A DNA stretch of 60,589 bases from an archaeon (GCA_024280435.1 JAJRQD010000214.1:1-60589), one strand, 5' to 3'; positions 1 to 8,290 are shown, numbered from the stretch's first letter. A program made the numbers and translations. Notes: a model not told the origin generated them from the sequence alone.

Positions 1-1
1 A

Positions 2-127
2 AAACATATCCAAGTTCTAAGATTAATGGGTGAAAAATATCTTAAAATGTATGAATCAAAGGGAGAGGACCTGTATGCCTTACTTGGAGATTTGCTTGAC
101 GATAAAATAAGAAAATCGAAAAATTAA
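2..127 (+). CDS. C-terminal end of an unidentified protein (cut by window edge)
   Basis: The first reading frame of the window is open from its left edge and ends at a TAA at 125-127, giving 41 residues of a truncated protein. The tail is mixed charged and helical, with LLGDLLDD followed by a basic end KIRKSKN. No family is recognisable from this fragment. The reading frame of the following leucine-rich-repeat gene is already open from about position 106 in the -1 frame relative to this one, so the two may be one gene separated by a frameshift. Confidence 0.45.
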   Translation, partial: KHIQVLRLMGEKYLKMYESKGEDLYALLGDLLDDKIRKSKN

Positions 128-204
128 CTGCGGAATGTGGGCTATATATCAATAATAATAATATACAAAAATTACATGAAAAAATATTTGATGGTCTGAT
201 AAAC

Positions 205-1014
205 ATGGAAATACTTGATCTTAGTCACAATAGATTGAATACAATACCAAGTCTCAGAACAAATTTAAAGTTACAAAAGTTATTTCTACAAAATAATCAA
301 ATTAATCATATTAAGCAACTTAATTATCCAGATTTAAGATTAATTAACCTTTCAAATAATAATATCAAAATACTTCATAACAATTTATTTTCAAAATGTG
401 CTAAATTAGTTGAAATTAATCTTTTTAGTAATAATATTGAATTAATCTCAGAGAATGTATTCAATAACAATCAACTTATAAAATTAAATCTAGCACATAA
501 TAATATTAAAGATATACCTCCTTTATTGTTCAGAAAAACAATTGAAATCAAATATATATTTCTTAATAATAATCAGATATGTGAATTATCTGAAAAACTA
601 TTTTATGATTTAGAGAAGCTAATACGAGTTAATTTATCAGATAATAATATCCAGGAGGTGGGAAAAGATGTCTTCTCAAATTGTATGAAACTTGAATGGT
701 TAGAATTGAAAAATAATAAAATCAGTAAACTACCCAAGGAAATCTTTATCGACCTTAATTCTTTGTTAAAGCTAGATCTAGCAAATAATTTGATAGTTGA
801 TTTAAATGACGATATATTCAATAGATTATTTAATTTGAAAATACTCGATATTTCACTGAATAGAATTAAAAAACTACCAAGTTCTTTGAAAAAATTAAAT
901 ATTTGGGAACTATATTTAAATTCAAATCCATTAATTATTAGTAATTACACGATTATAGGCCCTGAAGAAAATAAATTATTTATTTCAAACTATTTTAGAA
1001 AAAGTGAAAATTAA
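205..1014 (+). CDS. leucine-rich repeat protein
   Basis: The 269-residue product is built almost entirely of about ten tandem leucine-rich repeats of roughly 22-25 residues, with the LxxLxLxxNxI pattern recurring throughout (for example LINLSNNNIKIL, LIRVNLSDNNIQEV, LLKLDLANNLIVDL) and an asparagine ladder. Such proteins usually form curved protein-binding scaffolds. No signal peptide or transmembrane segment is visible, so a cytosolic role is likely. The first ATG is at 205, but the same frame is open from about 106 and encodes another good repeat (GLYINNNNIQKL, IFDGLINMEILDL) with no ATG, GTG or TTG. The true gene therefore probably begins further upstream, through a non-standard start or a frameshift from the preceding frame. 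Function unknown. Confidence 0.85.
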   Translation: MEILDLSHNRLNTIPSLRTNLKLQKLFLQNNQINHIKQLNYPDLRLINLSNNNIKILHNNLFSKCAKLVEINLFSNNIELISENVFNNNQLIKLNLAHNNIKDIPPLLFRKTIEIKYIFLNNNQICELSEKLFYDLEKLIRVNLSDNNIQEVGKDVFSNCMKLEWLELKNNKISKLPKEIFIDLNSLLKLDLANNLIVDLNDDIFNRLFNLKILDISLNRIKKLPSSLKKLNIWELYLNSNPLIISNYTIIGPEENKLFISNYFRKSEN

Positions 1015-1024
1015 TTTAAAATTT

Positions 1025-1082
1025 ACCATAGTTGAACTAAAAACAAAAATTGTAAAAAAAATAACAAGAACCATAGTTGAAC
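1025..1082. repeat. 13-bp direct repeat pair in the intergenic region
   Basis: ACCATAGTTGAAC occurs exactly at 1025-1037 and again at 1070-1082, 45 bp apart start to start. It lies in the 240-bp gap between the leucine-rich-repeat gene and the AbrB-like gene. Two copies only, so this is not an array. They could be binding sites for a regulator of the downstream gene, perhaps that gene's own product, but nothing else supports this. Confidence 0.5.
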
Positions 1083-1254
1083 GTTGGCATATAATATTAG
1101 AATTTATATAGAATGAACCGCTTTAGTATATAGGCACAGAAATTCTTGAGAATAGAAGCGACTGGTATTGGAAAATCGATTAATATGATACATCATCAAT
1201 TAACTACTGAAATTTATTTCTGTAAAAAAAGTCTGTGGCAAGGTTTTGATTAAG

Positions 1255-2220
1255 ATGAAAATTTCAAATAAAGGACAAATTGTCATCCCAAAACATCTAA
1301 GAGACAGACTAAATATAAAACCAGGTATGGAAGTTAACTGGAGAATCAGAGGTCAATTTCTGGTTGTCGAATTAAAAACAGATGTGAAGAAAAATATTGA
1401 ATTTCTGAATAGCAAAGATCTCGGTGCAGAGGGATTAGACGAGGAAATGTGTACAAGTATCATTAGAGACCTGGTATATCAACAATTCTATACTGGTTCT
1501 GATGATAAAATAACCGATAGGATTGGAAACAAAGTAGTACAGGTACGAGGTGCAGATGCAATAATTCGCACCGTAATTGACGTACTAGCCTATGCATCTA
1601 GACATTGGAGAAATGGACATCCTGTTGAAACCCTCAGAGAATTTGCTCATGATTTTGAATTGGATTTTCCAACAGTGATTGCTAGATTTAGTACAAAAAT
1701 TGAGAATATGTTACTTGGCGGAGAGGATTTAATCCAGCTCATGGGTGGTGAGGTGGTCTATGCAATGGCAGTGGGTGAGATCCTATCACAATTTCGTACT
1801 CGTATTGGAGATCTAGTTACAGAATCATTATTCAAAGATGCTCATGAAAGAGGGTATATCGCTAAACTGGATTATGAAACAGTAGAAAATTTGATTACCA
1901 AAAGTTTAGCAGATGAATATTCAATTCTCATGAACTTAAAAGTACTTCAAGAGTTTGCCAAGATCAACCTCAATACAGTTGGAAAATTTGATTATGATAA
2001 ATTGGCAGCAGAAATGTTAGATTCATATAAAAATGAAGAAACTCCGATTCATATTATAAAAAGAAGGGAAAGACGAGCAAAAAGACAAAATAAAAAGATT
2101 AAACCGAGTAAAAAGACTACTAAATCAACAAATATCAGACCTAAATCCTTCAAAGTTTTAGAAAAATCAACTGATAAAAAAGATGAACAAATACCAGATC
2201 TACCTGATTTTGATTTTTAA
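1255..2220 (+). CDS. AbrB/MazE-like domain protein with long helical C-terminal region
   Basis: The first 45 residues form an AbrB/SpoVT (swapped-hairpin) DNA-binding domain: KISNKGQIVIPKHLRDRLNI followed by a beta-rich stretch ending in LVVELK. Stand-alone AbrB proteins or antitoxins are about 50-100 residues, whereas this one has 321. The middle (about 60-265) looks mostly helical and is not recognised. The end is a very basic, low-complexity tail (KRRERRAKRQNKKIKPSKK) followed by an acidic tip. No toxin gene follows. A DNA-binding architectural or regulatory role is plausible; the rest is unknown. A TTG at 1246 would add three residues; the ATG at 1255 starts exactly at the usual domain boundary. 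Confidence 0.8.
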   Translation: MKISNKGQIVIPKHLRDRLNIKPGMEVNWRIRGQFLVVELKTDVKKNIEFLNSKDLGAEGLDEEMCTSIIRDLVYQQFYTGSDDKITDRIGNKVVQVRGADAIIRTVIDVLAYASRHWRNGHPVETLREFAHDFELDFPTVIARFSTKIENMLLGGEDLIQLMGGEVVYAMAVGEILSQFRTRIGDLVTESLFKDAHERGYIAKLDYETVENLITKSLADEYSILMNLKVLQEFAKINLNTVGKFDYDKLAAEMLDSYKNEETPIHIIKRRERRAKRQNKKIKPSKKTTKSTNIRPKSFKVLEKSTDKKDEQIPDLPDFDF

Positions 2221-2271
2221 ATTATTTATTTATCTATTTATTTAGTTAGTTAGTTATTTAGTTATTTATTG
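2219..2271. repeat. tetranucleotide-rich low-complexity tract
   Basis: The space between the convergent AbrB-like and beta-CASP genes is made of TTTA/TAGT-type tetranucleotide units: several ATTT copies, then three consecutive AGTT units, then ATTT again. It is T-rich on the plus strand and A-rich on the minus strand. It may serve as a bidirectional termination region, or may simply be slippage-derived. Confidence 0.5.
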
Positions 2272-3636
2272 AAGAGGAACCGGTGCTCTATTTTGCAAGA
2301 TTTCAGGAACCACTCCATTAGTCACTTTATTTGCAATATCAGATTGATTTGATGGATCACCATGAATTAAAAAGATCCTTTTTGGCTTAATTGCAGAGAT
2401 TAAATCTTCGATCCCTGCACCACTTGTATGACCTGAAAAGCCAAATCTTTTCACCCTAGCTTTTATCAAAATATCTTGTTCTTTATTTCTACCAACAGAT
2501 AATTTTATTTTACGCTTACCTTCCATTACCTCTCGACCAGTAGTTCCCTCTGCTTGATAACCAGTCACTGCAATCAAATTTCTTTTCTCACCACCAGCAT
2601 ATCGCAGATGTGTGTGTAAAGGTGAAGGTTCCATCATACCAGAAGTTGTGACTATTATAAATGCATCATTACTCTGTCCTAACTGTCTTCTGAAATTATG
2701 TGTATTCATCTCAGTTGGTAATATCTGTGTTATATTATCATATTTAAATGGTGAATAAATTTTTTCATGCTTCAATCTTGATAAAATTGGTTCATCAACC
2801 CAATCAGGGGTTAAATACAATTCAGTTATTGCAATCATCTTATTTATCATACCATCAATATATATCGGATAGTCTTTAATATGTTCTGTCAATACACAAA
2901 GTAACTCTTGGCTACGACCAATTGCAAAGCTAGGAATAATTACTTTATTTCCACCATCAAGAACTTTACGAATTTCTGAAACAAAATCAACATTTACATT
3001 TTTACGTTCAACAATTCTTCTCAAACCATTAGTTGTCTCAGAAATTAATAAGTCAACTTGTACATCAGGTATATCAAAACCATCAAATAAAGGTGTTTGC
3101 TGATCATTTATATCACCTGTGTATAGTATCTTATAACCTTTCCAATCGATTAGAATCATTGCAGCTCCAAGTATATGACCTGCATTATAAAATTCAGCAG
3201 TTATTCCAGGACCTATCTCAAATACTTCTTTGTATTTTTTGACTGCAATATGTGTATATGCATCATCAAGTGCATCTGCACTCCAATGTCGTCCATCTAT
3301 TTTTATTTGATCCTCCCAAAGAAGTCTCACAATATCTCTTGTGGGAGATGTCATAAATAATTTACCACTGTATCCATTTTCAAAGATTGCAGGTACATAA
3401 CCACTGTGATCAATATGAGCATGTGATAATAGCATAGAAGTAATTTCTGGTGCGTGTTCAAGAATCATCTCAGGAGCCAAAGATGGAGCTCTCTTTGGTT
3501 GTAATTTGATACCACAATCAATTAGTATTTTATTGTCCTCATCCTCAAGAATGAAAGCAGATCTCCCAACCTCAATCGCAGCTCCAAAAGCTGTGAGGGT
3601 TAATTTTCCATTGTTTATTTTATTAGGTTTTGTCAT
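2266..3636 (-). CDS. beta-CASP metallo-beta-lactamase ribonuclease (aCPSF2-like)
   Basis: A 456-residue metallo-beta-lactamase/beta-CASP nuclease. Visible motifs are HAHIDH (residues 72-77, motif 2), GHILGA (about 153-158, motif 3), TGDIN (about 173-177, motif 4), the beta-CASP segment with SFAIGRSQELL and VTTSGMM, and the C-terminal SGHTSG and IHGD (motifs B and C). Archaeal members process or degrade RNA 5' and 3' ends. There is no N-terminal KH extension, so it resembles the short aCPSF2/aRNase J-type group and not the KH-bearing FttA/aCPSF1 termination factor. The ORF could begin 8 codons earlier, but GAGGT lies 8 nt before the ATG at 3636, which is therefore preferred. Its upstream region contains a pair of 29-bp repeats. 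Confidence 0.9.
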   Translation of the reverse strand: MTKPNKINNGKLTLTAFGAAIEVGRSAFILEDEDNKILIDCGIKLQPKRAPSLAPEMILEHAPEITSMLLSHAHIDHSGYVPAIFENGYSGKLFMTSPTRDIVRLLWEDQIKIDGRHWSADALDDAYTHIAVKKYKEVFEIGPGITAEFYNAGHILGAAMILIDWKGYKILYTGDINDQQTPLFDGFDIPDVQVDLLISETTNGLRRIVERKNVNVDFVSEIRKVLDGGNKVIIPSFAIGRSQELLCVLTEHIKDYPIYIDGMINKMIAITELYLTPDWVDEPILSRLKHEKIYSPFKYDNITQILPTEMNTHNFRRQLGQSNDAFIIVTTSGMMEPSPLHTHLRYAGGEKRNLIAVTGYQAEGTTGREVMEGKRKIKLSVGRNKEQDILIKARVKRFGFSGHTSGAGIEDLISAIKPKRIFLIHGDPSNQSDIANKVTNGVVPEILQNRAPVPLQ

Positions 3637-3732
3637 TATTAATAACCTCTTTATCATCATACTATCAAGCCCCTATCATCACCTGTAACCGGGGTTCATT
3701 CAACGTATCGAACTTGGGATAGTACTCTTCTA

Positions 3733-3821
3733 TTTTTAATTAAGGTCACATAGTATAAAAACAATTATTTACAAGTTCTTAAAAGCTTCCCTTTTTTAGT
3801 TGAGGTTACAACAGATAAAAA
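3733..3821. repeat. pair of imperfect 29-bp direct repeats upstream of the beta-CASP gene
   Basis: The segments 3733-3761 and 3793-3821 align without gaps at 22 of 29 positions, exactly 60 bp apart. Both start with a T-run, share AGGT-x-ACA, and end in ATAAAAA. They lie in the 361-bp divergent gap between the beta-CASP nuclease (minus) and Vps22-like gene (plus). Otherwise this gap holds only AT-rich sequence, with a TATA-like GTATAT about 20 bp before the Vps22 start. Possible duplicated regulatory sites. Confidence 0.4.
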
Positions 3822-3997
3822 TAAAATAAGGGACATCTTTTAAAGTAAATAATTCACTCTAACTTGATAAATCGTTAATTAATATAAAAAAATCACTCTT
3901 TTATTGATGAATTATAGATTGAAAATTCTACCTATAATCTTGTGAATATCCATAAAATCAAGAATATTTTAATATCTGTATATCCATATTAAATTAT

Positions 3998-4675
3998 ATG
4001 CTAAATGATAGTGAGAAAAAAGAAAATGCATTCGCCAGCTTTGCAAGTGATCTCGTAGATGTGGAAAAAGAGGATGAAAAGGCAAAAAAAGAGATATTAA
4101 AAGAAGGAATTGAAAAAATAGAGAAAGATGAAAAGAAATCTATTTTATCATCAAGAATGATTACATCAGAGATATCTAAATTGAGAGGATATGCAGATAT
4201 GTCTGCTTTTGTTGGTACCTCTGGTAGAATAAAATCACCTAAATTCAAAAGGAGAGAATTTATCAGCTTGCTTGCAAGAGAATTACTATTAATAGGAAAT
4301 GAGGAAATAAATGATAGAGGAGGAATAATATCACTAAAGAAATTAGAAGAATATTTTGCTGAAAAGAGAGATAACTGGGAATTAAGGGAGAATGATATAA
4401 AAGAAGCAATTAAATTTTTAGAGAAAGAAAAAATGATACCTTCCTTTGAAAAATTGGATAAGAACCTTGAACTTATCTACTTCAAACCAATTGAACTCTC
4501 AAAGGATACAAGAAAAATACTTATGGCAGCACATGGGATAGAAGCTACCAAAAAAACAATAAAAGATGTGCTAGGTTGGTCTGAAGAGAGGGTGAATAAT
4601 GGAATCAAACAGCTTGTATCAAGTGGACTTGCTGTTGAAGAAGGAGAGTTTATTTTCTTCCCAGGACTTGAATAA
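3998..4675 (+). CDS. ESCRT-II subunit Vps22/EAP30 (SNF8)-like protein
   Basis: A 225-residue protein with a charged helical N-terminus (1-50), a linker (ISKLRGYADMSAFVGTSG), then two consecutive winged-helix domains. The order and local sequence follow eukaryotic EAP30/Vps22. GGIISLKKLEEYF corresponds to human GGLITLEELHQQV, DIKEAIKFLEKEKMIPSF to DLIRAIKKLKALGTGFGII, and GWSEERVNNGIKQLVSSGLAVEE to KWETERARQVLEHLLKEGLAW. It ends with a short FFPGLE resembling WLPALF. In eukaryotes Vps22 joins Vps25 and Vps36 to bind ubiquitinated cargo and recruit ESCRT-III; Asgard archaea are known to carry ESCRT genes. No Vps25, Vps36, ESCRT-III or Vps4 gene lies in this window. The recognition is from memory of the human protein, not a search. 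Confidence 0.8.
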   Translation: MLNDSEKKENAFASFASDLVDVEKEDEKAKKEILKEGIEKIEKDEKKSILSSRMITSEISKLRGYADMSAFVGTSGRIKSPKFKRREFISLLARELLLIGNEEINDRGGIISLKKLEEYFAEKRDNWELRENDIKEAIKFLEKEKMIPSFEKLDKNLELIYFKPIELSKDTRKILMAAHGIEATKKTIKDVLGWSEERVNNGIKQLVSSGLAVEEGEFIFFPGLE

Positions 4676-4752
4676 CCAACCCATCTGTTTTCTTTAATGA
4701 AAAAGTCACCACACCTATTTATTTGATTTCTGAAAAACAATTAGGAATGAAT

Positions 4753-5712
4753 TTAAGTATTTTTTATATTACTATTTATCTCGTTGATAATTCTACATGA
4801 ACCACAAAAGTCACCATTGCACGGGTCTCCACAGCCAATACATTCTTTAATAACTCTATTTCCCTTATGTGGTGAGGTATCACCAACAAGTGAACCAAGG
4901 TGATGAAGAGCATCAGAACTTCTAATTATTGCAAAAACAACTGTTGGATCATGTACCATATATTCAGTCAAAATATTTTTCATATGACCTCTGAAAGCTT
5001 CAACAGCGTGTGGACAACTCTCTTCTTGATATGGAAGATTATTCAGGTTGGCATATAGCACTATTTCTTGTTCAGTAGTCTTTCTAAAAGGTTTGACACG
5101 ATTTACAAATGATGAATGTTTGAATTTAGGTTCAGGATTACTATGAAGTGTTTTAAGTAAATCGCCACGCATTAAATTCATCAAAACAGTTTGTGCTTCA
5201 TCATCTGCGTTATGGCCTGTAACGAGTTTTGTAGCACCTATTTTTCTAGCAGCATCGTTCAGGGCTTTTCTTCTAAAAGGTCCACAGTAACTGCACGCAG
5301 GTTTTCGATCACTCCCTAGTAACACAAGAGCGTCATCCAGGTGGTGACCAAATTCCTCTTCAAATGAGAATGTATAGTGTTCAATACCATATCGTTCAGC
5401 AGCCATTGTTGCATATTTAAGACCATCCTGTCGATACCCCTCAATACCCTCATCAATACTTATTGCAATTACTTTAGAGGGATGTTTTTCCTGTAATTTC
5501 ACCATCACATCAAGTAGAACAACACTATCTTTTCCCCCTGATACCCCCACAGCAATAATATCATTTCTCTCAAAAAGTTTGTACTGATTTATTGTCTTCT
5601 GTACCTTTCTCATGAAAGATTTGTTGAAATGTTTTAAGCATAAATTTGTTTTATCCCAAGGCCTCTGCCAAACTGCTTTTTCATCACAATGATAACAAAT
5701 CGGAAATTGCAC
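4753..5712 (-). CDS. ttuA: tRNA-thiolating enzyme, TtuA/Ncs6 (CTU1) family
   Basis: A 319-residue PP-loop ATPase that activates a tRNA uridine for 2-thiolation. The ATP pyrophosphatase loop SGGKDS is at 58-63. The N-terminal zinc site starts with C6/C9 and includes C25/H28. A CSYC pair near residue 142 and a third cysteine near SCPHA are the expected iron-sulfur ligands. A second zinc module is at the C-terminus (CIGCGDPC, FCGSC). The start codon is GTG. In the family, sulfur comes from a ubiquitin-like carrier such as TtuB/Urm1/SAMP; a candidate carrier lies at 22.0-22.3 kb. Whether the target is tRNA position 34 or 54 cannot be told here. Confidence 0.9.
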   Translation of the reverse strand: MQFPICYHCDEKAVWQRPWDKTNLCLKHFNKSFMRKVQKTINQYKLFERNDIIAVGVSGGKDSVVLLDVMVKLQEKHPSKVIAISIDEGIEGYRQDGLKYATMAAERYGIEHYTFSFEEEFGHHLDDALVLLGSDRKPACSYCGPFRRKALNDAARKIGATKLVTGHNADDEAQTVLMNLMRGDLLKTLHSNPEPKFKHSSFVNRVKPFRKTTEQEIVLYANLNNLPYQEESCPHAVEAFRGHMKNILTEYMVHDPTVVFAIIRSSDALHHLGSLVGDTSPHKGNRVIKECIGCGDPCNGDFCGSCRIINEINSNIKNT

Positions 5713-5761
5713 TAATTATACTTTATGTATTGTGGTAAATTAATATCTAGATAGATACAGA

Positions 5762-6469
5762 TTATTCTTCTTCTTCAAAGTCTGAAAATACATCTTCTTC
5801 TTCTGTTTCTGCAAAAGATTCTTCCATATTTGGAATATCATCATCATCTTTCCACATCTTCTTGTTGGCTTTTTTATCATCCTTTCTTTTATCTTCAAGT
5901 GATTTGATCACACTTTCAATTGGTGAACCATTAATTAATCTCACAACTGCATCATGTGCAGTGGTGATCTGTTCATAAGTACCAATTAATGACACAGTTG
6001 ACCCAGAAATTACAAGATCTGTTTTTGTAAGCTGCTCAATACTCGCCTTTGTTTTTCCATTTGTACCTATTATTCTTGATTTAATTCTTCTTATCTGTTG
6101 AGGATTCTTTAGCTTACTAGATTTTAATCGAATCACATCTAGATAGTAATCATCTTTAATCAATTTTAATGCAGTTTTATAATAAAATCCTCTGCCAATT
6201 GCTTTGACAATCTCAGCAGCCTTCAATAGCATAACGGGATCACGAAGTTCAGATCCAGGTCTTATTTCAACCTCACCAGTTGCAGAATCTATGATTATTA
6301 CAGATTGAGTATTTTTCTCTATTTCTTTTCGATTATTCCCTCCGGCACCAATTATTGCGCCAATTCTCTTTTGTGGAACTCTAACAAATTGAGAACTCTC
6401 ATATGAAAAACTAGGATTAGATGTTTCTTGTGGATTAGATGTCTTTGAGGAGTGATTAGAGTCTGTCAT
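5762..6469 (-). CDS. KH-domain ribosome assembly protein, Dim2/Pno1 (Krr1) family
   Basis: A 235-residue protein with two KH-type RNA-binding domains. The first, at about 27-90, contains the GAIIGAGGNNRKEIEK loop; the second, at about 125-180, contains the degenerate GTNGKTKASIEQLT loop. It ends in a strongly acidic tail rich in E and D. Archaeal Dim2 binds the 3' end of 16S rRNA and acts with Nob1 and Rio1 in small-subunit maturation. It is encoded just downstream of a Rio1 kinase on the same strand (76-bp gap), the classic archaeal neighbour. The serine/asparagine-rich first 22 residues and acidic tail are probably disordered. Confidence 0.88.
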   Translation of the reverse strand: MTDSNHSSKTSNPQETSNPSFSYESSQFVRVPQKRIGAIIGAGGNNRKEIEKNTQSVIIIDSATGEVEIRPGSELRDPVMLLKAAEIVKAIGRGFYYKTALKLIKDDYYLDVIRLKSSKLKNPQQIRRIKSRIIGTNGKTKASIEQLTKTDLVISGSTVSLIGTYEQITTAHDAVVRLINGSPIESVIKSLEDKRKDDKKANKKMWKDDDDIPNMEESFAETEEEDVFSDFEEEE

Positions 6470-6544
6470 ATTATTTCTCTCAAATTTAATAAATTAGACT
6501 ACCTAATAAACTACTTGTTAGTTAATCTAACTTTCTAGTATAAT

Positions 6545-7375
6545 TTAGATAAGATACTTGCTAATCAAGATAGGGTCTGCTTCCTCCCCTCTAATCCATT
6601 TGTAAAGCTTGTTTAATTCAATAGTATTCACTCCAATCCCTGCAAAATAATTATTGAGGTTATTCAAATCCCTCAGTAAAAATTCATCTGCTTTGGGATG
6701 ATCCTCAAGAACTGATTGTGATACATCGATAATGAAAAATTCATCTGTATCCTTATTGTATAATATATTATATGCAGATAGGTCCCCATGGACTAACTTA
6801 GCATCACGATATAATATTTTTACCTTTTCCATTATTCGTTTGTACAGTTTATTTGGTTTAATAGGATATGAATCTTTGAGTAGTGGTAATACATATTCAC
6901 CATCACTCAAATATTCCATCACCAAAATATTTCTCTCCACCAAAATTGGTTTTGGAGAAGGAATATCATGCTGTTTCAACCGTTGAAGGTTTTTGAATTC
7001 CTTTTTGGCCCAAACCTCAATAAAACCAGATCTTTTTCCTGAAACCTTCTTAAAGCGATAATCACCCTCAACATATTGCCTCATTTTTTTGAATGATGGT
7101 GCATCGATTCTGAAAATTTTTATTGCAACAGCAGAATTATCAAAAGTATCTGCATAGTATACATTGGCCTCTTTTCCAGTAGATATAGCACCAGTAATTG
7201 ATTTGAATATACCTTTGTTTATCATTGAAAACAGTATCAGCCTTGTTTTATCATCAAATACTGTCTCAACCAATTTCAACATATTATCTTCTTTTATTCT
7301 GATCCGATTTTTGTCTACCTTTCGATTCAAATCATCAATTTTTTTATCAATAAATTCAGATAAGTCATCTGACAT
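6545..7375 (-). CDS. rio1: RIO1-family atypical protein kinase/ATPase
   Basis: A 276-residue RIO kinase. The sequence shows the RIO phosphate loop STGKEANVYYAD, the lysine-bearing AVAIKIF strand, the flexible loop with MRQYVEGDYRF, the catalytic loop HGDLSAYNIL, and the metal-binding IIDVSQSV. This matches Rio1 (rather than Rio2, which has an N-terminal winged helix). Rio1 acts in late maturation of the small ribosomal subunit. Dim2 follows on the same strand, and genes for aIF2-beta and NMD3 diverge from it, so the locus is devoted to ribosome biogenesis and translation. The eIF1A gene often found next to rio1 in archaea is absent here. Confidence 0.92.
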   Translation of the reverse strand: MSDDLSEFIDKKIDDLNRKVDKNRIRIKEDNMLKLVETVFDDKTRLILFSMINKGIFKSITGAISTGKEANVYYADTFDNSAVAIKIFRIDAPSFKKMRQYVEGDYRFKKVSGKRSGFIEVWAKKEFKNLQRLKQHDIPSPKPILVERNILVMEYLSDGEYVLPLLKDSYPIKPNKLYKRIMEKVKILYRDAKLVHGDLSAYNILYNKDTDEFFIIDVSQSVLEDHPKADEFLLRDLNNLNNYFAGIGVNTIELNKLYKWIRGEEADPILISKYLI

Positions 7376-7532
7376 ACTTAATATGTGTCTTATCCTTAAT
7401 AATAACTAAACTGTTCCTAAATAGATTTTATCTTAAAAAATATATGTAAATTTCATTCAATATCATACTTGTTTTAAAATTTTATTGAAACAGATAGTAG
7501 ACTTAAAAAAGAAGGTAATGATAATAATTATT

Positions 7533-7970
7533 ATGTGGCAGAACTATTCAAAAAATTCTGATGAAATATATGAAAATGCATTGAAAAGAGCAAAAAAAGC
7601 CCTTCCTGAGCACTCAGCTGATGATAATCGGTTCAAAATTCCAGAATTAAATACTCAAATTCAAGGAAAAAGAACTTTTTTTAGAAATTTCAAAGAGGTG
7701 CTTGCAATGTTAAACAGACCTTTAGAACATTTTCTGAAATTCCTATCCAATGAGTTAGGTACAGCTGGCAATATTCAAGGCTCCCAAGCTATATTTGCAG
7801 GAAAACACAGTAAAGCACAACTTAATAGACTGTTAAAGAGATATGTAAATGATTTTATTAATTGTCCAGAGTGTAATAAGCCAGACACTAAATTTGTCAT
7901 ACAGGGAAGAGTATCTATGATGAAATGTGAAGCATGTGGTGCTTCATCCTCAATAAGATCGGTTGGTTAA
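7533..7970 (+). CDS. translation initiation factor aIF2 subunit beta
   Basis: The 145-residue product contains the aIF2-beta core: an N-terminal helix, a central alpha-beta domain (IQGKRTFFRNFKEV, FLSNELGTAGN, LIKxYVNDFI-type helix), and the C-terminal zinc ribbon CPECNKPD ... CEACGA. aIF2-beta is the third subunit of the heterotrimer that brings initiator tRNA to the ribosome. The ORF extends upstream through ATG 7518 and a TTG at 7485, but the extension IIIIMWQ is not typical of the family, so ATG 7533 is preferred. GAAGGT at 7511-7516 does not decide between them. It overlaps the DUF424 gene by 8 bp, suggesting an operon with NMD3. Confidence 0.92.
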   Translation: MWQNYSKNSDEIYENALKRAKKALPEHSADDNRFKIPELNTQIQGKRTFFRNFKEVLAMLNRPLEHFLKFLSNELGTAGNIQGSQAIFAGKHSKAQLNRLLKRYVNDFINCPECNKPDTKFVIQGRVSMMKCEACGASSSIRSVG

Positions 7971-8277
7971 AGTGGAATTCTATCTTAAAATCTACAACAC
8001 AAGTGATGAATATCTAGTTGCAATTTGTGATAAGCATATACTTGGTGAAACTATTATTCATAACGGTGTAAAAATCAAGGTTAGCACTCAATTCTATGGA
8101 AATATAGATTATACATCAGAGGAAGTTCTTGCAGAGATTAATAAATCAACATCAGTGAATGTATTTGGAAAAAACATATGCAAGCTCCTTATTAAACACA
8201 ATCTTGTTTTTCCAGATGCAGTTATCTGGATGAAACATAAAGATGATGAAGTTGGTCATGCAATTTTAATCAGATAG
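7963..8277 (+). CDS. DUF424 family protein
   Basis: A roughly 104-residue archaeal protein of the DUF424 family. Recognisable features are the N-terminal FYLKIY strand, VAICDKHILGETI, and a C-terminal half with ADVNIFGKN-like VNVFGKNICKLL and HAILIR. The family is conserved in archaea and nearly always lies next to aIF2-beta and NMD3, as here, suggesting a role in translation or ribosome biogenesis that has not been worked out. The start is TTG 7963 (overlapping aIF2-beta) or GTG 7972. It ends at a TAG stop, which matters for interpreting the amber codon at 51.9 kb. Confidence 0.85.
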   Translation: MVKVEFYLKIYNTSDEYLVAICDKHILGETIIHNGVKIKVSTQFYGNIDYTSEEVLAEINKSTSVNVFGKNICKLLIKHNLVFPDAVIWMKHKDDEVGHAILIR

Positions 8278-8290
8278 AGTTGATTGATAT

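Noticed and set aside
2266-3636. FttA/aCPSF1 termination factor
   Set aside because: That factor has N-terminal KH domains and is about 630 residues; this protein has 456 and begins directly with the nuclease domain.
3998-4675. Vps25 as the ESCRT-II subunit
   Set aside because: Vps25 is shorter and lacks the N-terminal helical region; the motif order here fits Vps22/EAP30.
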